A stretch of DNA of 35,847 nucleotides from a virus. Every line of letters starts with the position of its first letter. Position 1 is the stretch's first letter. Location: IMG/VR virus record IMGVR_UViG_3300011114_000674, positions 1 to 35,847 of that record; one strand, written 5' to 3'. The notes beneath the pieces are model-generated. The model ran no database searches, was not told the origin of the DNA, and worked only from the letters and a program-made list of their open reading frames with translations. Positions 7,359 through 14,797 of this stretch are shown piece by piece. A program made the translations under genes and the position numbers.

Positions 7359-7387
7359 CCGACGATTGGGTGTCACCCGGTCGTCGG
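7359..7387 (+). promoter_or_regulatory. Stable RNA hairpin upstream of a small membrane protein gene
   Basis: CCGACGA (7359-7365) pairs with TCGTCGG (7381-7387), and the inner GGGT (7368-7371) pairs with ACCC (7375-7378) around a 3-base loop, with a TT/GG internal loop. It ends 13 bases before the ribosome site of the gene at 7411. No T run follows, so a leader structure is more likely than a terminator. Confidence 0.5.
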
Positions 7388-7410
7388 TATTTCGACGCCA
7401 AGGAATAGCC

Positions 7411-7602
7411 ATGCCGCCTAAGCAGACATTGCCAGAATGGGCTATGCCGCTGATGTTCGGCACGTTGATTTCCATTCTGGCTTGGATTGCTGTTACACTT
7501 CAGAGCATGAGTAATACCCTAGCCGTCGCCGTTACCAAGGTGGAAGACCATGACAGACGCCTAAGCAACCTAGAACAACTTTACATGAAAAGCGGAGGGT
7601 GA
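7411..7602 (+). CDS. Small single-pass membrane protein with coiled-coil tail
   Basis: The ATG at 7411, with AAGGA 6 bases upstream, gives 63 residues starting MPPKQTLPEW. A longer frame from 7336 runs through the hairpin and is not favoured. Residues about 14-33 form one hydrophobic segment, followed by a short charged helical stretch (KVEDHDRRLSNLEQL). The layout recalls small phage holin-associated or spanin-like proteins, but no family is recognised. It sits with short hypothetical genes ahead of the packaging module rather than with the lysis enzyme. Confidence 0.65.
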   Translation: MPPKQTLPEWAMPLMFGTLISILAWIAVTLQSMSNTLAVAVTKVEDHDRRLSNLEQLYMKSGG

Positions 7603-7608
7603 TCGGAC

Positions 7609-7824
7609 ATGATGATTTTACCCAGGACTTTCAAGTTTAAGACACCGCATAACGTCTTTTTCCGTCGACTTCACCGCTGCCTGTCGGTTCGCCTGGTTAA
7701 GGGCGATGGCTTCGACTCTGCCGGGTGGCATTATGAGGTTCACCGTGTAAACGGATCAATGGCGATAGTACCCTATGCGGGGACAGTCGCCATTGTCGGC
7801 AAGCTGGTTAATTTCGAACGCTAA
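7609..7824 (+). CDS. Hypothetical small basic protein
   Basis: Seventy-one residues from the ATG at 7609 (ATG at 7612 equally possible), with GGAGGG overlapping the end of the previous gene. It is Arg-rich at the N-terminus (PHNVFFRRLHRC) with a predicted beta-rich C-terminal half. No motif is recognised. It overlaps the stop of the leftward gene at 7821 by 4 bases, tail to tail. Confidence 0.6.
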   Translation: MMILPRTFKFKTPHNVFFRRLHRCLSVRLVKGDGFDSAGWHYEVHRVNGSMAIVPYAGTVAIVGKLVNFER

Positions 7825-7943
7825 AGCGCCACGGCATCTAGGACTTCCGGCCTGGCTTTGAGCAAGGCTACGAAGTCCTCCCAGTGGCCTGGGACGGTGA
7901 TGGTTTGAACGCTGCCATCTGCTAATGTGATTTTAACGACCAT
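7821..7943 (-). CDS. Hypothetical 40-residue protein
   Basis: The ATG at 7943 with GGAGGG 7 bases upstream gives a 40-residue acidic protein starting MVVKITLADGSVQT. A longer frame to 8048 is out of register with the secreted-protein gene and is less likely. It overlaps the end of the 7933-8106 gene by 11 bases in a different frame. It is the last gene of a three-gene leftward islet. Function unknown. Confidence 0.6.
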   Translation of the reverse strand: MVVKITLADGSVQTITVPGHWEDFVALLKARPEVLDAVAL

Positions 7944-8106
7944 GAGTTGACCCTCCAGACCTTCCGCCGTTGTGAATTGACGAGCGGCTTCCATGCCACC
8001 CGTCGCCCATGTCGCCCCTATGTTCGACGGGGAAGGATGCCACGGCATAGCTTGCCGCCGAAAATATAGCGACGATTGCTAGAATTGCAAAAAGGGCCGG
8101 TTTCAT
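7933..8106 (-). CDS. Small predicted secreted protein, Gly/Ser/His-rich
   Basis: Fifty-seven residues from the ATG at 8106, whose ATGA overlaps the upstream stop. The N-terminus MKPALFAILAIVAIFSAAS reads as a classical signal peptide with AXA-like sites near 17-24. The mature part is rich in Gly, Ser, His and Arg and has no cysteine. No family is recognised. Tight coupling on both sides supports expression. It could act in the periplasm or be an inhibitor or toxin-like peptide, but nothing specific shows this. Confidence 0.6.
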   Translation of the reverse strand: MKPALFAILAIVAIFSAASYAVASFPVEHRGDMGDGWHGSRSSIHNGGRSGGSTHGR

Positions 8107-8312
8107 AGTCCAGTTTCCTTTACTTCAAGGGTCTTTCCGCCGATGGCGTAAAGGACGTCTATTGCCAATTCGCTGACAAGAAATTTGGTCCCGCTGTTCA
8201 ACTCGATCCAAGTTGATTCATCGTCACATGCTTCAATAGAGGATATAGAATCAAAGCGAACAGCTATTTTGTCATTCTTATTGTCTATCTTGGTTAGCAT
8301 AACGAATCGCAT
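8103..8312 (-). CDS. Small beta-rich protein, FlbD-like pattern
   Basis: Sixty-nine residues from an ATG with GGAGG 7 bases upstream. The sequence MLTKIDNK.. followed by ISSIEACDDESTWIELNSG and KFLVSE resembles the short beta-sheet pattern of FlbD-type flagellar proteins (LT..NG, I..IE, T.I.L.NG, VkE). The resemblance is weak and may only reflect a common small-barrel fold. It is the first gene of the leftward islet. Confidence 0.6.
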   Translation of the reverse strand: MRFVMLTKIDNKNDKIAVRFDSISSIEACDDESTWIELNSGTKFLVSELAIDVLYAIGGKTLEVKETGL

Positions 8313-8426
8313 GGGGTAGCCTCCGAAAGTTATAACCCCTTATCGGCATTCCCATGAAAAACTTTAGTTGAAATTTGCAAGGCTCTGTATTATTTAGTAA
8401 ATATAACCAACAATAATAGAGAACAA
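8313..8426. promoter_or_regulatory. Divergent intergenic region with a short palindrome
   Basis: The 114 bases between divergent genes must carry promoters both ways, but no clean -35/-10 pair was found. TATTTA-G-TAAATA (8391-8403) is a perfect AT-rich palindrome that could be an operator. Low information. Confidence 0.3.
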
Positions 8427-9044
8427 ATGAAAGTCGAAAACGCCTCCATTTCTTCGCTTGTCTCCGATCCTGCAAACGCCAGAAAGCATTCAGAAAAAAA
8501 CCTAAAAGCTATAAAAGGCTCTCTCGCCAAGTTTGGGCAGCAAAAGCCTATCGTGGTGGGCAAGGGCAACGTGGTTATCGCGGGCAACGGAACGCTTGAA
8601 GCGGCCAAGGCGCTTGGCTGGGAAAAGATCAAAATCGTTAGAACCGACCTAACCGGCACCGAAGCCACGGCCTTCGCTATTGCCGATAACAGGGCGGGCG
8701 AGTTGGCTGGTTGGGACTTTGAAATTCTCGGCGCGGCATTGGCTTCGCTAAAGGCCGAGGACTTTGACATCGGCGAAATCGGGTTTGATTTGAACGATTT
8801 CAATTTGCTAACCCCTTCGCAAGAACCGGATTATTCGGTGATAGAGGAAGGCGAAGGCGATTCCAAACGAATTGACGACATGCGGGGGGAAGTCCGCAAG
8901 GCCATACAAATAGAATTCGATAATGAAAGTTATGAGAAGGCTTTTGAATTGGTGAAATTCTGGAGACAGAAGGGCGTTTCCGTAGGAATGATGCTCATAG
9001 AAAAATTAAAGTCTGAAAAGGAAGCGTTGGAAGGTGCCCAATGA
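8427..9044 (+). CDS. ParB/Srx-like N-terminal domain protein
   Basis: A 205-residue protein whose first 110 residues show the ParB nuclease-like fold: NARKH (17-21), SLAKFGQQKPIVV, VVIAGNGTLEAAKALG (about 49-64) and DNRAGE (87-92). The C-terminal half is acidic and helical and lacks a recognised DNA-binding or methyltransferase domain. Phage proteins of this kind are found next to terminases and DNA-modification genes, where they may bind DNA or act on nucleotides. It overlaps the methyltransferase gene by 4 bases (ATGA). Confidence 0.85.
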   Translation: MKVENASISSLVSDPANARKHSEKNLKAIKGSLAKFGQQKPIVVGKGNVVIAGNGTLEAAKALGWEKIKIVRTDLTGTEATAFAIADNRAGELAGWDFEILGAALASLKAEDFDIGEIGFDLNDFNLLTPSQEPDYSVIEEGEGDSKRIDDMRGEVRKAIQIEFDNESYEKAFELVKFWRQKGVSVGMMLIEKLKSEKEALEGAQ

Positions 9045-9727
9045 GGCTCGAGTCCGGGGAAATCAAGGGGATAAAATTTTACCATCGTACTGGCACTTCA
9101 GACCTTAAGACCTTTGAAGAAGTTATCGGGAAAGATGTTTATAGGAAACGCGGAAACACCATAGAGCCAGGCGAATTCTGGTATGACTGCGGAGGTAATG
9201 TCGGCGCGTTCACATTGCTGGCAATCTCTTGCGGGGCTGAAGTCGAAGTGTTCGAGCCAGACCCGTTCAACTGCGAAATGATCGAAAAGAATCTGAAGCT
9301 GAACAAGATGCGGGCCAAAGTGAATCAAGTCGCCTTAGTCCACAACGGTACCAAAGAAGCAGTCCTTTACGCCGGTAACAACGGGAATTTCTGGCGGAAT
9401 TCCTTGGTCAAGAACTGGAATGGAAAAGGTATAAAGGTCAAGTGTATAAACTTCGATGCCGCCGTGAAGCCCGGCACTTGCGTCAAGATGGACATTGAAG
9501 GAATGGAGATGCCAATAGTCGAAACAACGGCACACCTTTTTAAAAAGTTCATCTTTGAATGGAGCTTCGACATCGACCCAGACCTTGAAAGGTACTGGCG
9601 CATCACAGACAAGTTGTCCGAGAAATACACGGTCACTTGCACCAGCTACCGCGATAAGGGCGTGACAATTTGGCCTAAGAGTTGGTTCCCGGCTTGCGAG
9701 AACGTCTTTTGCCGGGAGAAGGCATGA
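9041..9727 (+). CDS. FkbM-family SAM-dependent methyltransferase
   Basis: A 228-residue class I methyltransferase. Motif I is FWYDCGGNVGAF (Asp49, Gly-rich loop to Gly55), motif II is VFEPDP (70-75), and KMDIEG (149-154) is the FkbM hallmark. FkbM enzymes usually O-methylate sugars or small molecules; the substrate here is unknown. The gene overlaps its neighbours by 4 bases on both sides, so it is translated together with the ParB-like protein and the oxygenase. That suggests a shared pathway acting on DNA, a glycan or a protein. Confidence 0.85.
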   Translation: MRLESGEIKGIKFYHRTGTSDLKTFEEVIGKDVYRKRGNTIEPGEFWYDCGGNVGAFTLLAISCGAEVEVFEPDPFNCEMIEKNLKLNKMRAKVNQVALVHNGTKEAVLYAGNNGNFWRNSLVKNWNGKGIKVKCINFDAAVKPGTCVKMDIEGMEMPIVETTAHLFKKFIFEWSFDIDPDLERYWRITDKLSEKYTVTCTSYRDKGVTIWPKSWFPACENVFCREKA

Positions 9728-10509
9728 AGCGCATCGACTTAGTTAAAAGGGAGCATAGCGTCCAGATCGGAGATGTCTGCGGGCACATTGCGCCCAACAT
9801 CTGTGAAGACTCTATATTCTATGAGGACGGGGAACCTATTGGGTTCTATTTGGCGGATATGGGGAAATTCAACCCCAAGCTGAACAAGTTGGCCGACGTG
9901 GCTAATGCAGAATTGCGGAGTGATCGAGTCCCCAAAACTGTGATGGATAGGAAGAGGCCGCTTGGTGACGGGAGTTATTTGGTAGTTTCCCAGTACAGCA
10001 CCATTATTGGCAGCGTTCCGCCGAAGCCGCATATGCGCCGCGCCTATCCAACCATGAGCAGCGTTCACAATGTAAAGTCTGCAGAGACATTCATCAAGGC
10101 CATGTTGCTGCTTTGCAAAGAGGGCGAAGACGTTATTCAAGAACTGGTGCCAACTGTCTTTGAGCGGCAGTGCCAGATCATTAAAGAAAAAATACCTGAA
10201 AAGTGGCGATTTGGCAGGATGTTTACCAGCTCTATTTCTAACTATAACATTTCAGCACCATTCCATCGCGATGCGGCCAACCTAATAGGTTGCGTCAATA
10301 TCATTATCGCTAAGAAATGGAGAGCAGAAGGCGGAAACACAACTGTTCCAGACTACGGCGCGACAGTTGACAGCCGCGATAATTCAATGCTGGTATACCC
10401 GGCTTGGAAAAATGTCCACGGCGTGACGCCAATAGAAGTTTTGATGGAAGGCGGTTACAGAAATAGTCTGGTGTTCTATCCTCTTAAGGCTTTTGAGAAT
10501 TGCCCATAG
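9724..10509 (+). CDS. 2-oxoglutarate/Fe(II) dioxygenase, JBP/TET-like
   Basis: A 261-residue protein starting at the ATG within ATGA at 9724. The C-terminal domain has FHRDAAN (His181, Asp183), EGGNTTVPDYGATVD (202-216), NVHGVTP (His232) and YRNSLVFYP (Arg246), giving the HxD...H...R set for iron and 2-oxoglutarate. The GG...P.YG..D and HG.TP blocks recall TET/JBP thymine/5-methylcytosine oxygenases, known in phages as base-hypermodification enzymes. The N-terminal 160 residues are unassigned. A protein or small-molecule substrate cannot be excluded. Confidence 0.78.
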   Translation: MKRIDLVKREHSVQIGDVCGHIAPNICEDSIFYEDGEPIGFYLADMGKFNPKLNKLADVANAELRSDRVPKTVMDRKRPLGDGSYLVVSQYSTIIGSVPPKPHMRRAYPTMSSVHNVKSAETFIKAMLLLCKEGEDVIQELVPTVFERQCQIIKEKIPEKWRFGRMFTSSISNYNISAPFHRDAANLIGCVNIIIAKKWRAEGGNTTVPDYGATVDSRDNSMLVYPAWKNVHGVTPIEVLMEGGYRNSLVFYPLKAFENCP

Positions 10510-10514
10510 GAGTT

Positions 10515-10574
10515 GTGGTGGGTAAAGGCAAGGGCAACAAGACAGGCGGACGCGACTTCAAGCCTGGCAAATAG
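10515..10574 (+). CDS. 19-residue micro-ORF with a TerS-like N-terminal motif
   Basis: GTG at 10515 (or 10518) follows AGGAG (10508-10512) and encodes a 19-residue Lys/Gly-rich peptide ending GGRDFKPGK. The ending resembles the start of DUF5681-type proteins (F.KGQSGNPGG), as seen in the next gene. It may be a decayed or duplicated TerS start, or a leader peptide. Confidence 0.4.
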   Translation: MVGKGKGNKTGGRDFKPGK

Positions 10575-10585
10575 GTTTTATTTCC

Positions 10586-10597
10586 ACTGATATCAGT
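10586..10597. promoter_or_regulatory. 12-bp perfect palindrome before the small terminase gene
   Basis: ACTGATATCAGT is a perfect 12-base palindrome located 18 bases before the TerS ATG and ahead of its ribosome site (GAGGGA). It could be an operator, or a packaging-related site, since TerS proteins often recognise DNA near their own gene. This is inference from position only. Confidence 0.35.
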
Positions 10598-10614
10598 TTT
10601 AACTGAGGGATAAA

Positions 10615-11034
10615 ATGAATAAAAAGGGTCCGCCGGATCAATACAAGTTTAAAAAGGGTCAGTCGGGTAACCCAGGCGGTATGCCTAAAATACCAGATGA
10701 TATTAAAGAGGCTAGAAAGCTTAATCAAATTGAGTTAGAACGTATTATAAACAAGTACCTTCATATGCCTAAGAATGATCTACAGGTTATTCTTAAGTCT
10801 CCTAACATACCGATGATGGAATTGATGGTTGCTTCTATCGTCGCGAAAGCTGCAACTGGCGGCGATCACTTGAGATTAGACTTCATCCTAAATCGAATTA
10901 TCGGCAAGGTTAAAGACAAGATTGAAGTGGCAGCTGTGAAGCCATACGTCATCAATAACCTTGATGGCACTAAGACAGTCTTAGGCGTAACCGACGGCCA
11001 AGAGAAGGAGGGCCTAGATTGGAAGGACCCATAA
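10615..11034 (+). CDS. terS: Small terminase subunit-like protein (DUF5681 N-terminus)
   Basis: A 139-residue protein with the N-terminal motif KFKKGQSGNPGG (16-27), the DUF5681 signature found in many phage genes directly before the large terminase. The rest is helical (EARKLNQIELERIINKYL, then a second helical block), consistent with an oligomeric DNA-recognition subunit that selects DNA for packaging. The ATG follows GAGGGA. The gene is succeeded by TerL after a short region with start-codon problems. The name rests on motif and gene order. Confidence 0.75.
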   Translation: MNKKGPPDQYKFKKGQSGNPGGMPKIPDDIKEARKLNQIELERIINKYLHMPKNDLQVILKSPNIPMMELMVASIVAKAATGGDHLRLDFILNRIIGKVKDKIEVAAVKPYVINNLDGTKTVLGVTDGQEKEGLDWKDP

Positions 11035-11093
11035 AGCCAACTAAGCCTATGCCCCGTCCAGAGGATGATGCTTGCAAGGATGTTGAGCCATAA
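11019..11093 (+). CDS. 24-residue ORF overlapping the TerS end, possible TerL leader or N-terminus
   Basis: TTG at 11019 has AAGGAGG 7 bases upstream and opens a Pro-rich 24-residue frame (MEGPIKPTKPMPRPEDDACK..) that ends in TAA at 11091-11093, exactly where the TerL frame begins in another register. It could be a coupling leader peptide, or the true TerL N-terminus separated by a frameshift or sequence error. Confidence 0.4.
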   Translation: MEGPIKPTKPMPRPEDDACKDVEP

Positions 11094-12409
11094 CGGATAG
11101 CTTCACACCACACTCTGAAAAGCAGCAAAGGGCGCTATATTCAAAAGCGCCTATTGTCGTTTTAGCTACTGGCATTCAGTACGGTAAAACCGCTACTGGT
11201 GCCCACCGTATGAAAATAGCCGCCCACACTCATACCGACCCTTTAGACAACTTCCTTATCGTCGCCCCTACCTACAAGATTCTGCAACAGTCCACGTTGC
11301 CAGAATTTTTCCGCATTATGAGGGGTTATGGCGACTATTCGAAGTCTGAATCTGTTTTCAAGGTTCACGGCGGCGGCACTATCTACTGTCGGACCGGCAC
11401 GGATCCTGATTCGATTGTCGGTATAACCAATATACGCCACGTTTGGGCCGATGAGGCGGGTCTTCTGTCTACCTACTTCTGGGAAAACCTCCAGGCTAGA
11501 GCGGCGTTCAAGTCCGCTCCGATTACGCTAACCACTTCCCCATACACCCTGAATTGGATTTATAGGGAGATGATTCGCCCCAAGATGAAGGATGCCACCG
11601 CTCGCCCGGATGTGGAGCTAATTCAGGCCGCAAGCGAAGAAAACCCCTACATGAGTCGCCACGTAATTGAAACAGCTAGGGCCAACATGGACCCTCGCCG
11701 GTTTAATGCTCTATTCGGCGGCAAATGGGAAAGGATGAGCGGCCTTGTATACGATTGCTTCGATGAAGTTGAAAACACCTGCGAGCCGTTTGAGCTACCG
11801 AAAGGCACTAAATACGTCGCGGGAGTTGACTGGGGCTACACCCACCCATTCGTTATCCTAGTTAGAGCCATAACCCCAAGTGGGCAGCACTATCAGGTGG
11901 CTGAAGTCTACGAAGTGGGCCTAACAATCGACAAAAAGATAGACGTGGCCAAAAGACTTAGCCAAGTATTCGACATAGACACGTTCTACTGCGACCCCGC
12001 TAGGCCCGATGAGATAGCCGCCTTCTGTTCGGCAAGGCTAACAGCCGTAGCAGCTAATAATGACATCAGGATGGGGATAGACAGGCAGTACGAATTGATT
12101 AAGTCTAGAAAGTTTAAAATCTTTCGCGGGACATCAGCCAATACGCTCGACGAAATAGAGGGCTACCACTATCCAAATCCCGAGGATAGAGGGCCTGACA
12201 AGTCTGACAAAGAGACACTTCCGGTCGACAAGGCAAACCACGCTATGGACTGCCTTCGTTATATAACTATGGCTACCCACCGCCTACAGGACTTGCGCAA
12301 GCCGACAATTGCTGACACAAAGTCTATAGAGCAAGAGAATGACATCTACCGCCGAATTGAGATGCATAAAAGGCGTCCTAAAACATCACGCTTTGAAAAT
12401 TGGGGATAG
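11090..12409 (+). CDS. terL: Terminase large subunit (packaging ATPase and nuclease)
   Basis: The frame is open from 11087. SFTPHSEKQQRALYS leads into Walker A ATGIQYGKT, which lies before the first ATG (11210), so that ATG cannot be the start. Walker B is VWADEAG, and a TTSP coupling motif follows. The RNase H-like nuclease has GVDWGYTHP, YCDPARPDE and NHAMDCLRY, carrying the expected acidic residues. No ATG, GTG or TTG exists in frame upstream. An ATA at 11090 with AAGGA 9 bases before it is the best candidate, giving 439 residues; frameshifting from the 24-residue ORF is the alternative. TerL pumps genome DNA into the procapsid and cuts it. Confidence 0.9.
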   Translation: MTDSFTPHSEKQQRALYSKAPIVVLATGIQYGKTATGAHRMKIAAHTHTDPLDNFLIVAPTYKILQQSTLPEFFRIMRGYGDYSKSESVFKVHGGGTIYCRTGTDPDSIVGITNIRHVWADEAGLLSTYFWENLQARAAFKSAPITLTTSPYTLNWIYREMIRPKMKDATARPDVELIQAASEENPYMSRHVIETARANMDPRRFNALFGGKWERMSGLVYDCFDEVENTCEPFELPKGTKYVAGVDWGYTHPFVILVRAITPSGQHYQVAEVYEVGLTIDKKIDVAKRLSQVFDIDTFYCDPARPDEIAAFCSARLTAVAANNDIRMGIDRQYELIKSRKFKIFRGTSANTLDEIEGYHYPNPEDRGPDKSDKETLPVDKANHAMDCLRYITMATHRLQDLRKPTIADTKSIEQENDIYRRIEMHKRRPKTSRFENWG

Positions 12410-12416
12410 ATAGCCA

Positions 12417-12776
12417 ATGCCCACATACGCTTGGAAATGTTCAAATGGCCACGACTGGGAGGTTGTAACGACAATAGCCCAAAGGGATGAGCCTAGCATA
12501 TGCCCTGAATGCAGATTTGCGGGGGCTCGCGGGCTAACCCTACCTCAAATTGACAAAACAGCCGCCGCTGATTGGAATAACGCCTCTTACAACCCCGGTC
12601 TTGGGTGTTGGACTAAGGGCACCAAACACGCCCGCCAAATCGCAAAATCTAGAGGGCTTATTGAAGTGGGCAATGAGGACCCTGGTAAAATACATAAAGA
12701 AAATGATAAACTTCGTGAAGACAATCGAGCCAACCGCTGGAAGGAAGCCGATAGGGTTAAAGTCTACGAGGACTAA
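12417..12776 (+). CDS. FmdB-family zinc-ribbon protein
   Basis: A 119-residue protein with the FmdB start MPTYAWKCSNGHDWE and a second pair CPEC near residue 34, so one zinc site is formed by Cys8, His12 (in place of Cys) and the CPEC pair. A conserved-looking NNASYNPGLGCW block follows, then a charged helical C-terminus. Such proteins recur between TerL and portal genes in short-tailed phages; their role is unknown. Seven bases separate it from the TerL stop. Confidence 0.8.
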   Translation: MPTYAWKCSNGHDWEVVTTIAQRDEPSICPECRFAGARGLTLPQIDKTAAADWNNASYNPGLGCWTKGTKHARQIAKSRGLIEVGNEDPGKIHKENDKLREDNRANRWKEADRVKVYED

Positions 12777-12821
12777 CCTGTTGCGCATTACTTCTTAACA
12801 CCATTAAAGGGCTGATAACCT

Positions 12822-14753
12822 ATGGGCGATATTTACAACGGCGCGGGACTTCTAGACGAGCATGAAGCCAGACCGGGCAAGTCATCGACAGAAAAGAATA
12901 GCTACTATCAGCCCACTGACGAAGAAAAGAAGGCCATTAAGTTGGCCGAAAAGATTTTCAAAAAGAACAAGCGCTACCGCTCCCGCTATGACTCAAAGTG
13001 GGTTGACTTCTATCAAATGTTTCGCGGGAAGCAATGGAAAGAGCAGCGCCCGAGTTTCCGCCACGCCGAAGTTATTAACCATGTCTTTAAAACAATCCAA
13101 TCTACCGTACCTCTGCAAACAGACGTGCGTCCACGTTTTGAATTTCTACCGCAAGAACCTGCCGATATAGAACTAGCCGAAATCCTCAACGAAGCCGCTG
13201 AAGCAGATTGGATTAAAAACGGATGGGCCACCCAGCTGCTTGAAGTTATCTACGACAGCAACATTTACTCCACAGGCCTTTCTAAAATGGAGTACGACCC
13301 GGACGCCAATTACAGCATCGGCAACCTGTGCTACGAGAGCCTAGACCCACTCTATTGCTACCCGGATCCGGACGCCAGGGATGTCAATTTAAAGTGCTGG
13401 AATTTCGTCTATGCCGAACCCTGCGACGTTGAGAAGGTAAAGCGCAAATACCCTAAAGTTGCAGAGTTTATTAAGTCAGACCTTAGCGACCTTAGCAGCG
13501 ACTTTAAAACAGATTTAGGGTCTAAAAGGTTCCGCTCGCCGGTAGATAACCAAACCGTAATCACAGAATCGGGTATGAGCGGAGAAACGCTCGGCAGAGA
13601 CAGGGCCTTGGTAATCACCTGTTGGCTAACACCCGAGGCTTGCTCAAAGGACTACGATGAGAAGGACGTTAGCGAGCGAAATCCAGAAACGGGTGAAATC
13701 TTAGAGCATAAATTTGAGCAAGTGGCTAAGTACCCAAATGGTAGAAAGATTGTCATTTGCAACGGTGTTTTGTGTGAAGACACGCCTAATCCTTATGACG
13801 ACGCACTAATCCCGTACCAGAAATTCAACAACTATATTCTTCCTAGAGAGTTCTGGGGGATTTCTGAGGTGGAGCAGCTTGAAGGTCCGCAAAAGACTTT
13901 CAATAAGATGGTTAGCTTTGCCTTAGACGTGATGACATTGATGGGTAATCCGATTTGGATTGTTCCAACGTCGACGGGCATCGACACTGAAAATTTCACG
14001 AATCGCCCAGGCATGGTGCTAGAGCCAGACGGCACACAGATGCCACAGAGGGTCGAAGGCGTCCATCTTCAGCCTTATGTTCTTCAGCTTATCGACAGAA
14101 TGGGCCAATGGTTCGACTCCGTTTCCGGTTCGCAAGACGTCACCCGTGGCGTAAACCCCACAGGTGTAACCGCCGCATCGGCTATTTCATCGCTGCAAGA
14201 GGCGGCGCAAACGCGCCTAAGGCAGAAGGCTCGGAACCTAGACGTTTACCTACAGCAACTTGGTCAAATGTGGCTGTCTAGAACATTCCAATTTAGAACC
14301 GCCCCTGAAATGTATCGTCTAACAGGTAATGAAGGAGCCTCTAAATACTTCAAAATGTATGTTGAGGATTACGAGTTTACAGAGCCCAAAGAAATGCAGG
14401 ACGAGACAACTGGAGAAGTGTCTATTGTCGAAGTCCCAACAGGGGAGATGGGCAAAAAGATAACAGTCCAGAGGTTTAACGAAGCGGGGATGATAAACCC
14501 CTTAGAAGAACAAACCTTCAAAACTAGAGCTAAGTTTGATGTTCGAGTGACAACAGGTTCAAGCTTGCCGTTTGCCAAGGCTGAGAAAGAGCAAAAGCTA
14601 CTTAGCTACTTCGACAGAGGGATTATTGACGCTGAAGAAGTGCTAAAAGGTAGCGACTACCCTAATTGGGAAGCAGTGTTACAGAGAATGGAGCAGAAAA
14701 AGGCTGAAATGGCAGCGCAAGCCGCTCCTATCCCACAGGCACAAGCGTTTTAA
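12822..14753 (+). CDS. Portal protein (P22-like)
   Basis: A 643-residue protein in the canonical place after the terminase. The N-terminal third (KRYRSRYDSKWVDFYQMFRG, then FRHAEVINHVFKTIQS and PRFEFLPQ) and the long middle region with repeated aromatic and acidic blocks match podovirus P22-type portals, which form the dodecameric ring for DNA entry and tail attachment. The C-terminus is Ala/Gln-rich (QKKAEMAAQAAPIPQAQ). The start follows AAAGGG 11 bases away. Length is usual for the family (about 600-730). Confidence 0.85.
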   Translation: MGDIYNGAGLLDEHEARPGKSSTEKNSYYQPTDEEKKAIKLAEKIFKKNKRYRSRYDSKWVDFYQMFRGKQWKEQRPSFRHAEVINHVFKTIQSTVPLQTDVRPRFEFLPQEPADIELAEILNEAAEADWIKNGWATQLLEVIYDSNIYSTGLSKMEYDPDANYSIGNLCYESLDPLYCYPDPDARDVNLKCWNFVYAEPCDVEKVKRKYPKVAEFIKSDLSDLSSDFKTDLGSKRFRSPVDNQTVITESGMSGETLGRDRALVITCWLTPEACSKDYDEKDVSERNPETGEILEHKFEQVAKYPNGRKIVICNGVLCEDTPNPYDDALIPYQKFNNYILPREFWGISEVEQLEGPQKTFNKMVSFALDVMTLMGNPIWIVPTSTGIDTENFTNRPGMVLEPDGTQMPQRVEGVHLQPYVLQLIDRMGQWFDSVSGSQDVTRGVNPTGVTAASAISSLQEAAQTRLRQKARNLDVYLQQLGQMWLSRTFQFRTAPEMYRLTGNEGASKYFKMYVEDYEFTEPKEMQDETTGEVSIVEVPTGEMGKKITVQRFNEAGMINPLEEQTFKTRAKFDVRVTTGSSLPFAKAEKEQKLLSYFDRGIIDAEEVLKGSDYPNWEAVLQRMEQKKAEMAAQAAPIPQAQAF

Positions 14754-14797
14754 ATAACGCCCGCTATATTTGTATTTAACATTGCATAGGGGTTATA

